DNA from: Succinivibrionaceae bacterium UBA3769
Lineage (GTDB): Bacteria; Pseudomonadota; Gammaproteobacteria; Enterobacterales; Succinivibrionaceae
Assembly: GCA_002372325.1 (NCBI GenBank)
Contig: DFFT01000091.1
Span: 1-18,671 of the forward strand
Length of the DNA stretch: 18,671 nucleotides
Reading direction: 5' to 3'
Of the stretch, positions 7,726 to 14,354 are shown piece after piece; the stretch's first letter is position 1; the number at the start of each line of letters is the position of its first letter. The notes under the pieces were generated by a model, which made no database searches, was not told where the DNA came from, and worked only from the letters and a program-made list of their open reading frames with translations. The position numbers were made by a program, and so were the translations under genes.

Positions 7726-7784
7726 GTCAGCATACCAGCGAAACCGGATATGGCGCATCATCTGATGCGGGTACTGATGCTGAC
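7726..7784 (+). promoter_or_regulatory. Structured leader upstream of the diguanylate cyclase
   Basis: Two nested inverted repeats occur 45 bases before the start codon. The outer arms GTCAGCAT (7726-7733) and ATGCTGAC (7777-7784) are perfectly complementary, and the inner GCATCA (7755-7760) and TGATGC (7763-7768) also pair. It does not match the c-di-GMP-I or c-di-GMP-II riboswitch consensus as I know it. It could be a cis-regulatory RNA or a DNA operator. Confidence 0.4.
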
Positions 7785-7828
7785 CTGAACTATGGAACTT
7801 TCCATTAAAAATACAGGGAGAAAAATCC

Positions 7829-10579
7829 ATGAATAACTGGTCGCATGTCCGGGATGTGCTAAAAAACATCGGAACCAGAAGCATTATTGCCTCCCTGATG
7901 GTATTTTTGCTCACGGTGGCGGTAACCTTCGCCGGCGGAATATATCTCTATAATTTCACCAAGGAAAGCATTGTGCTTCAGGGAGAGGTGAATGCCCAGC
8001 AGTCCGCCATGTCCTTTGACCGCTATCTTCTGGTGCGCAAGAATACCGTTCTTCTGGCGGGCAATGCTGTCAACAATATGCTGGCGGAGGATCGCCCCGA
8101 GAGCGATATTCTGGAATATATCACCCACGAAACCCAAAGCATAAAGGCTTCTGTCGATAAGGATTATACCGGTCTTTACGGGTTGGTGCGGAACCAGTAC
8201 CTGGACGGAGGTGGCTGGATTCCGGATGAGGACTTTGTTCCCACGGAGCGCCCCTGGTATACGGAAACCATGGCTGATGACAGTGAAATCACCTTTGTCA
8301 CCCCGTATATGGATGCTCAGACTCATAATGTAATGATGACATTGGCAGTCCGGCTGAAGGACGGGGCCAGCGTACTGGCCTTGGACATCTCTTTGGAGCA
8401 GATTCAGCAAATCACCGAGGAGATTGCCCGGCAGACCATGGACAGCTACTGCTTTGTGCTCAATAATGATGGCAAGGTTATTGCGCATTCCGATCCCGGA
8501 GAACTGGGCAAGAATTACCTCAGGGAGAGCGGGACTCTCGGTTCATCCGTGGTTCAGACTCTGTACCAGGAAGAAGATCATCAGTTTGAGATAGATTTCG
8601 GCGGACAGCAGTACATCGTTTATGCCAAAAAACTTGAAGGCGGCTGGTACTGCGCCTCCTTGGTGAATACAGCAGAGTTCTACAGACCGCTGAAGATCAT
8701 TCTGGCTCTCCTGCTGATACTGACACTTCTGGAAGCCTTTGTATTTATCGCCGTGTTTTACCACCTGAGCTCCAAAAATCTGGCCATTTCCATTCAGAAT
8801 GTTCAGCTGGCCGCCCTTGGTGATATGTACATGTCTATTCAGGATATAGACCTCCGTAACGACAGCATTCGCACTATTCACAGAGACCATGATGACGAAG
8901 GAAGTCATGACATTCGTTTAAGTCAGCATGGCGCCGGAAGCGCGCTCCGTGAGATTTGTGACAAACAGGTAGACGACTCCTGCAAGGAAATCATGAGTTC
9001 CTTTGCCGATATTGCCACTATTTCCCAGCGTCTTCATAATACCAGCACCGTGGCCGCGGAATATCTGAATGACCAGAATATCTGGTGCCGGGCCCGTTTT
9101 CTGGCCGCCGCCAGAAATGCGGAAGGAGAGGCGGTGCGGGTGATGTGGCTCATTGAGTCCATTGATGAAGAAAAGAAGAACCGTGACCGGCTAAAATCAC
9201 TCTCGGAGACTGACCCTATGACCGGGGTGCGGAGCAAGCACGCCTACCTGATGAGGGAAAAGGAGCTTAATCAGGAAATCGAATCAGACTGCGCCGGGGA
9301 ATTCGCCGTGGCCGTGTGCGATGTGAACGGTCTTAAAAAGATCAATGATACCTATGGTCATAAGGCAGGGGACGACTATATCAGGGAAGCATGCATGATG
9401 GTGTGCGACATCTTTCAGCACAGTCCGGTATATCGCGTGGGCGGCGACGAATTTACCGTAGTCATGACCGGCCGTGACTACTCTATCAGAAAGGAGCTTT
9501 TAACCATGCTCCACGACAGGTCTCTGGATCATATCACTGCCGGCGGCGCCGTGATTTCCGGAGGCATGTCTGATTTCCGCCCCGGAGAAGACAAGAGCGC
9601 GCATGATGTATTCCAGCGCGCTGATGAACTTATGTATGAGGAGAAAAAACTTCTCAAGAGACACGGGGCGGTTACCCGGGACGGCGAATCTGAAGCGGCT
9701 CCGGAAGGCGGGGCAAATACGCCTGAGTCCATTGTTAAGGTGAAGCGCCGGGTGCTCATTGCTGACGATGAGCAGGTTAACAGGGAACGGCTAAGCGCCG
9801 GGCTGGGCAATGGCTATGATCTCGTATTTGCCTTTGATGGCTATGAAGCTCTGGAGCAGATCCGCGCCCACAAGGACGATTTGGCTTTGATCCTGCTTGA
9901 TCTTCTGATGCCCCGGCTTAGCGGCATCGAAGTGCTCAGAACCATGAAAAACGATGAGGAGATCCGGGATATTCCCGTTATTGTGATGACTGATGACCCG
10001 GCTGCCGAGCTGGAGTGTCTCCATCTTGGCGTTATGGATTTTGTTTCCAAGCCCTATCCGCAGTGGGAGATTGTCCGGGCGCGGGTCAACAGGTGCATTG
10101 AACTCGCCGAAGACCGCGATATGGTACGTTCCACCGAAAGAGACAAGCACACCAGTCTGTTCAATATTGACTACTTTTTACGGTACGTGAAGCTGTTTGA
10201 CCAGAACGACTGGGATGCCCCCATGGATGCGGTGGCGGTGGTGGTGAGCAACTACCGCGAGATCTGCGAACATCACGGCGCTTCCTGCGGCAGCAAGGTT
10301 ATCCGGAGCATCGGCGAATGCCTGAGAACCATTGCCCGCGAGTTTGGCGGCGTTGGCAGCCGGCAGGAAGAAGATACCTTCCTGATGTACTGTCCGCATC
10401 GGGAGGATTATCAGGAGCTTTTGAGCCGTTTGTCAGCTAACCTTGCCGCAGATGAGTTATCCGCAGAACAGCCGGAGCTCAGCATGGGCGTTTATGCCCT
10501 TGTGGATAAGAAGCTGGATATTGAACTCCGGTTTGACAAGGCCAGGGAAAAAGCCAAACCTGAGGCGGAGCAGGGCTGA
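7829..10579 (+). CDS. Membrane diguanylate cyclase: dCACHE-PAS-GGDEF-REC-degenerate GGDEF
   Basis: This 916-residue inner-membrane protein probably makes cyclic di-GMP from two GTP in response to an extracytoplasmic ligand. A first membrane helix is at about 17-41. A periplasmic dCACHE sensor follows (about 42-285) with RPWYTET and LDISLEQI signatures. A second helix is at about 287-312. A PAS-like segment (about 370-455) leads by a short helix into a GGDEF domain from about 460. The active site GGDEF (538-542) and CDVNGLKKINDTYGH are intact; the usual RxxD inhibitory site is absent. A receiver domain follows with D646/D647/E648, phosphoacceptor D691, T721 and K741 all present. The last domain (about 770-900) has a GGDEF-like layout, with SLFNIDYFL near 775, but its signature is replaced by QEEDTF near 845, so it is probably inactive. 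GGGAG precedes the ATG. A receiver C-terminal to an active cyclase suggests input from an unlinked histidine kinase. Confidence 0.9.
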   Translation: MNNWSHVRDVLKNIGTRSIIASLMVFLLTVAVTFAGGIYLYNFTKESIVLQGEVNAQQSAMSFDRYLLVRKNTVLLAGNAVNNMLAEDRPESDILEYITHETQSIKASVDKDYTGLYGLVRNQYLDGGGWIPDEDFVPTERPWYTETMADDSEITFVTPYMDAQTHNVMMTLAVRLKDGASVLALDISLEQIQQITEEIARQTMDSYCFVLNNDGKVIAHSDPGELGKNYLRESGTLGSSVVQTLYQEEDHQFEIDFGGQQYIVYAKKLEGGWYCASLVNTAEFYRPLKIILALLLILTLLEAFVFIAVFYHLSSKNLAISIQNVQLAALGDMYMSIQDIDLRNDSIRTIHRDHDDEGSHDIRLSQHGAGSALREICDKQVDDSCKEIMSSFADIATISQRLHNTSTVAAEYLNDQNIWCRARFLAAARNAEGEAVRVMWLIESIDEEKKNRDRLKSLSETDPMTGVRSKHAYLMREKELNQEIESDCAGEFAVAVCDVNGLKKINDTYGHKAGDDYIREACMMVCDIFQHSPVYRVGGDEFTVVMTGRDYSIRKELLTMLHDRSLDHITAGGAVISGGMSDFRPGEDKSAHDVFQRADELMYEEKKLLKRHGAVTRDGESEAAPEGGANTPESIVKVKRRVLIADDEQVNRERLSAGLGNGYDLVFAFDGYEALEQIRAHKDDLALILLDLLMPRLSGIEVLRTMKNDEEIRDIPVIVMTDDPAAELECLHLGVMDFVSKPYPQWEIVRARVNRCIELAEDRDMVRSTERDKHTSLFNIDYFLRYVKLFDQNDWDAPMDAVAVVVSNYREICEHHGASCGSKVIRSIGECLRTIAREFGGVGSRQEEDTFLMYCPHREDYQELLSRLSANLAADELSAEQPELSMGVYALVDKKLDIELRFDKAREKAKPEAEQG

Positions 10580-10711
10580 GCCGGCTTAGCCGGGGAGGCG
10601 GTTTAAACTGATCTTGAAAATGCCTGAGGAACTGTGGAGTCAGAAGCAGTCAGAAGCAGGGCAATAATCAGGTCATCAGATCAATCTGTTATTTTTCAGA
10701 GGATGTGCTTC

Positions 10712-11230
10712 GTGAAAATAAAAGGGAAAGTTAAGTTCTATAACAAAAAGGAAGATTTTGGCTGCATCTTAGCTGATGACGGCAAAAAATATGCCTTCCG
10801 CCTGAGCAATTTCGTCCAGAAGATCGATGGTGTTTTGGCGCCTTACACAAAAGTCTTGTTTGTTCCTGTCTCTGCCGGGAATAAGGACAAAAAAGACTAT
10901 GCGACCGAAATTGAACTTGATTTTCAGCGCAGTCAGCCGGCACGGCAGAATTCCAGATCCAATAAAGGCTCATCATTGCCTCCGCCATGTCCGCATTGCG
11001 GAGCAAGGAAAGGCAGCCATTTCGGGTGGAAAGGTGATTACGGTACCAAAATTTATCTCTGTAATGCATGCGGCAAAGAGCATACCTACGGTGATATGCT
11101 TCAATATAATGCCGAATCAGTAGAGAGCGGAAAAAGATTTAATATAATTTTTGGGATCTTTTTTACCATATTTATTATTATATTTATGATTATATTTGTG
11201 TCAGGTTGGTTATCTGTTGGATCCAGGTGA
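10712..11230 (+). CDS. Cold-shock-domain/zinc-ribbon protein with C-terminal membrane helix
   Basis: The product (172 residues) starts with a cold-shock-like OB fold: KGKVKFYNKKEDFGCI matches the family's opening and RNP1 region, and KKYAFRLSNF the RNP2 region, though both are degenerate. A low-complexity Ser/Arg linker follows. Then comes a four-cysteine zinc ribbon (CPHC at 93-96, CNAC at 117-120), and finally one very hydrophobic Ile/Phe-rich segment at about 144-168. I choose the GTG at 10712 because AGAGGA ends eight bases upstream and it places the cold-shock domain at the usual N-terminus; the frame is open further upstream (to a GTG at 10634). The likely role is nucleic-acid binding at the membrane, with the N-terminus cytosolic. 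It stands alone, 132 bp after the cyclase and 254 bp before the kinase. The fusion is unusual, and function is inferred from the domain only. Confidence 0.75.
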   Translation: MKIKGKVKFYNKKEDFGCILADDGKKYAFRLSNFVQKIDGVLAPYTKVLFVPVSAGNKDKKDYATEIELDFQRSQPARQNSRSNKGSSLPPPCPHCGARKGSHFGWKGDYGTKIYLCNACGKEHTYGDMLQYNAESVESGKRFNIIFGIFFTIFIIIFMIIFVSGWLSVGSR

Positions 11231-11310
11231 TTCGTTAAGAATATAATCACACTCTGGCACGGTAGTACACAATGACTGCATTCAAAGGCTTGAAGTGGCA
11301 AATGATTGAG

Positions 11311-11329
11311 TTCCGCATCTGCTGCGGAA
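11311..11329. other. Perfect 7-bp hairpin between the cold-shock and kinase genes
   Basis: TTCCGCA-TCTGC-TGCGGAA forms a stable stem-loop 81 bases after the cold-shock gene. No T-run follows. It could be a transcript 3' structure or a regulatory element; I see no gene in the 254-bp gap. A 42-codon frame starting at 11272 lacks a ribosome binding site. Confidence 0.4.
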
Positions 11330-11484
11330 TTCTCCCGGATGCCGTCCTTGGCTTCGGGCTTATCGCCATCAGAAAAACATTCGTTTTGTTAACAAAGTAA
11401 TTCTTTTCATGCAAGAGTTTTGACATGGGGCGGCGAATTCTGTTCACTGATTCTGTTTAAGCAGTATTCCCATGAGGCTCCTGT

Positions 11485-13977
11485 ATGTCCGAAACCAAAA
11501 TCAATTCGTCACTTTCAAGCAAGTTCAAAAAGACTCAGGTAAACAGCGTTCAGAGGCTTCCGGATATTACAGGGCTGACTCTTGATGAATTCCATGTTGA
11601 TGCCAGACTGGACATTGTTTCCGGGGAGGCCGATATCTACCTCTGTTCTGAAAATGGCAGCCATTCAGGAAAGAAGCACCTCCTCAAATACTACCGCCGG
11701 GAAAATGCCGTAAAGCCTGATGTGCTGGAAAAGCTAAAAACCGTTAAGAGTCCCTTTGTGGCCCCGGTGGAAGGATATGGCGAATATCAGGGGCATCAGT
11801 ATGTGGTGCGGCCGTATTATGAGATGTCAGCCTTGTCAGAACTCTTGGCTGGAGGTACCCGATTTTCCGAAGAAGATCTGAAATCTCTCATTATCCCGTC
11901 TATTATCGAAGGCTTGAAAGCTGTGCATGATGCCGGGATCCTGCACAAGGATCTTAAGCCGGCTAATTTAATTCCCGATGACGCCGGTAAGCATATTGTC
12001 CTCATTGATTTCGGTATCAGTTCCGATGCTGGGAATAACACTTTTGTGGTAACCCAGACGGGCATGACTCCCTTTTATGCCGCTCCGGAGGCCCTGCAGG
12101 GGATATTCCACCGGGAAACCGACTATTATGCTCTTGGCATCACCGTATTTGAACTCTTTACCGGATTTACACCCTTTCAGAACCCCGGGCTGTCTCCGGA
12201 AGAGGCGGCAAGATTAGCCTCTGTTAGTAAAATCGAGTTTCCGGAAAGCTTCCCGGCAGAGCTTAAAAATCTGGTTCTGGGGCTTACCTACAAGGATATC
12301 TCACACCGTAACGAAAAGGATAATCCCAATAGACGCTGGGGCTATAGTGAAGTTAAGAAATGGCTAAATGGGGAAACTCCTCCTCTGCCGGGAACAGAGG
12401 TTAATAAAACAGTAACATTTATTCCGTATTTATTTAAAGGTGTAACCTATACTGATGAACTTCATCTGTTTATTGAAATGCTTAAAAATCCCGATGAAGG
12501 TATACGTGATTTAGGACGTGGAATTCTGTCTCATCATTATTTTTCTTTTGATAAAAATAAATGTAAACTTTGTCAGGATGCCGAGAATAAGATAACTGAT
12601 GACGAAAATTTAAATATCTGTACTTTTAACAAGCTCATTTACCAGATATTGCCTTCTTTTAAGGCGATGTTCTGTAATGGAACTGTTTATGCAGATTTAC
12701 ATGAGTTAGCAGAAAAAGCTGTTGATGAAGGGATAGAACTTTTAGTTAATAGTAATTCCAAGGAAGAAAGCTCGCCTTTTTGTCAATGGCTTAATCTTTT
12801 GATAACAAATGAAGTTTTGGATGTTTATGCTAGTAATGATATTACAAGTGATGCTTTAGCTAAAATTGCAAACAATTTACGAAGAATAAATAAAAATGCA
12901 AAATGCTCTGATGTTGATATTTGTTTAATATTTGGTTATTCTTTGTCAAAAAACAGGAAAATGGCTCTCCATGGGAGAGTGTTTGAAAATCCTAGAAAAT
13001 TTTATGAAGAAATGATTCTGCTGAAGAAAAAAGCTATTGATAAATATATCGATTTCTTATCAATGTTTTTAGGAGAACTTGAAAGAATAATATCGTTAGT
13101 ACCGGAAAACGAATATAAGAAAATGCTGACAAGCATTAAAGAGGATGTTTTATCTATAACACCTGTTGGTTCGTATGTAAAATTTGGCAGTTATGGAGCA
13201 AATAAATCACCTATAGAATGGCTCGTTCTCAAAAAAGAGGGAGGTAAATTATTAATTATAAGCCGTTATGTACTAGATTATCACAAATATGATAATTACT
13301 CACGATGGAGAGGTAGTTCTTTAAGAGAATATCTAAATAATGATTTTTTTAATTCATGTTTTTCTAAACAAGAACAGGATAAAATTTTAGAAACTAGAGT
13401 CCGTGATGAATTTTTGTCATTTTTATTCTTTAATGTCAAAAACGACCTCAGGTACTTAGTTTTTGGAATCAAAAGGTTAATTATTGGAACTGCTAAGGAA
13501 TTTGCTCAAGATCCTGTAGGGTGTTTATTTTTTCCGCCTTATCTGATTTTAGGATTGATTCTTTTTTGTGGAATATTGTTTTTTTGGATGGCTATATACC
13601 CGTTAATGATAGTCTGTCGTTCAATTTATCTAATAGTAATTTATTTTATTCAAAGCAGAGAAAAAGATCGTGTTTTTTGTCTTTCTTCAAAAGAAGTTAA
13701 AAAATATCTAAAGAATAATGATGATAGAAAGTGTAGTTGCATGGATCATGATGGTAGTTATTGCAAATGGTGGTTAAGGTATCCTGTTAAAGACAAATCT
13801 GTCATTGATAATAATTATTATGTAGATAATATTGGGACTTATTTTGAAATAGATGAAAATTTAATTAATCATAGAGCGTTATCCTCTGTGATTAATGAAG
13901 AAGGTAACATAACAAGTGATATAGAGATGGATCATTATTATATTGGTGTTCGTCCTGTTATGTGGATATCAGTTTAA
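11485..13977 (+). CDS. Hanks-type Ser/Thr kinase with DUF6273-like C-terminal domain and membrane insert
   Basis: The 830-residue product begins with a eukaryotic-like protein kinase domain (about 30-295): an ATP-loop-like SGEADIY, catalytic Lys (K68), HKDLKPAN (H154, D156), DFG (175-177) and APE (200-202). All key residues are present, so it should be active. A linker (about 305-555) follows, with CKLC and other cysteines. The C-terminal part resembles DUF6273: GSYVKFGSYG, IEWLVLKKEGGKLLIISRY, SSLREYLNNDFF and KILETRV, then resuming with DRVFCLSSKEVKKYL, WWLRYP and GVRPVMWI. Between residues about 640 and 724 lies an insert with strongly hydrophobic helices (about 677-722). Composition falls from about 48% GC (29/60 in 11581-11640) to about 28% (17/60 in 13201-13260) near base 12400, just after the kinase domain, so the gene looks chimeric. 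AGG precedes the ATG by seven bases. The helicase gene follows on the same strand after 377 bp. Confidence 0.85.
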   Translation: MSETKINSSLSSKFKKTQVNSVQRLPDITGLTLDEFHVDARLDIVSGEADIYLCSENGSHSGKKHLLKYYRRENAVKPDVLEKLKTVKSPFVAPVEGYGEYQGHQYVVRPYYEMSALSELLAGGTRFSEEDLKSLIIPSIIEGLKAVHDAGILHKDLKPANLIPDDAGKHIVLIDFGISSDAGNNTFVVTQTGMTPFYAAPEALQGIFHRETDYYALGITVFELFTGFTPFQNPGLSPEEAARLASVSKIEFPESFPAELKNLVLGLTYKDISHRNEKDNPNRRWGYSEVKKWLNGETPPLPGTEVNKTVTFIPYLFKGVTYTDELHLFIEMLKNPDEGIRDLGRGILSHHYFSFDKNKCKLCQDAENKITDDENLNICTFNKLIYQILPSFKAMFCNGTVYADLHELAEKAVDEGIELLVNSNSKEESSPFCQWLNLLITNEVLDVYASNDITSDALAKIANNLRRINKNAKCSDVDICLIFGYSLSKNRKMALHGRVFENPRKFYEEMILLKKKAIDKYIDFLSMFLGELERIISLVPENEYKKMLTSIKEDVLSITPVGSYVKFGSYGANKSPIEWLVLKKEGGKLLIISRYVLDYHKYDNYSRWRGSSLREYLNNDFFNSCFSKQEQDKILETRVRDEFLSFLFFNVKNDLRYLVFGIKRLIIGTAKEFAQDPVGCLFFPPYLILGLILFCGILFFWMAIYPLMIVCRSIYLIVIYFIQSREKDRVFCLSSKEVKKYLKNNDDRKCSCMDHDGSYCKWWLRYPVKDKSVIDNNYYVDNIGTYFEIDENLINHRALSSVINEEGNITSDIEMDHYYIGVRPVMWISV

Positions 13978-14184
13978 TCAGCAGAAGTCAGTTTTATAGG
14001 TGATTAATAAATTATAAATTGTTTCTTATCGTGCTTTTCAATAATCAGTTGCATAAACATATGCAGGTAAAATCTTTGTGAGATATTAAGGATAATCCAT
14101 GATTTGCACTTGAAGATACCAATAACAACCAGAATATAATCAGCTTGAACAGCAAGATTTAATATTTGCAGCGTTAAAACCAAG

Positions 14185-14231
14185 AAAACAAAATCCGGTA
14201 TCTGTTTTGCTTTTATGATAAATTTTGTTTT
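14185..14231. repeat. Perfect 10-bp inverted repeat
   Basis: AAAACAAAAT (14185-14194) and ATTTTGTTTT (14222-14231) are exact reverse complements, separated by 27 bases. The right arm is T-rich, so as RNA it could act as a weak terminator or as part of a structured transcript. In such AT-rich sequence, chance is a real alternative. Confidence 0.4.
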
Positions 14232-14299
14232 GTATCCTTAAAATCTGAATTGTGTGCTGTTGGTATTAACAATTTAGCTTAATTCTAATTATTTAATTT

Positions 14300-14328
14300 A
14301 TTGTATTTTTTTTGATTCTGAATACAAT
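14300..14328. promoter_or_regulatory. Operator-like 8-bp inverted repeat before the helicase
   Basis: ATTGTATT (14300-14307) and AATACAAT (14321-14328) are perfect inverted arms with a 13-base spacer, ending 26 bases before the helicase ATG. Position and spacing (21 bp centre to centre, two helical turns) fit a dimeric repressor site over the promoter. Confidence 0.5.
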
Positions 14329-14354
14329 TAAAAAATTTATTTTGAGAATTCGTT

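Larger units (their letters stand above)
13978..14354. other. AT-rich noncoding region between kinase and helicase
   Basis: No credible gene is present. The stretch continues the low-GC composition of the second half of the kinase gene and stops at the helicase start. It contains a small perfect hairpin TGCATA-AACA-TATGCA (14050-14065) and the two longer inverted repeats listed separately. It probably carries the helicase promoter, but I cannot pick a good -35/-10 pair with confidence among so many AT-rich hexamers. A small noncoding RNA is possible. Confidence 0.5.

Noticed and set aside
7726..7784. c-di-GMP riboswitch
   Set aside because: The conserved core sequences of GEMM-type and c-di-GMP-II riboswitches are not present; only simple nested stems are seen.
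11247..11447. 66-codon minus-strand frame and a 42-codon plus-strand frame (from 11272) between cold-shock and kinase genes
   Set aside because: Neither has a ribosome binding site or recognisable sequence, and both run through the hairpin at 11311-11329.
11420..11460. Promoter with perfect TTGACA at 11420-11425 before the kinase
   Set aside because: No acceptable -10 hexamer lies 15-19 bases downstream (only TTCACT-like sequence).
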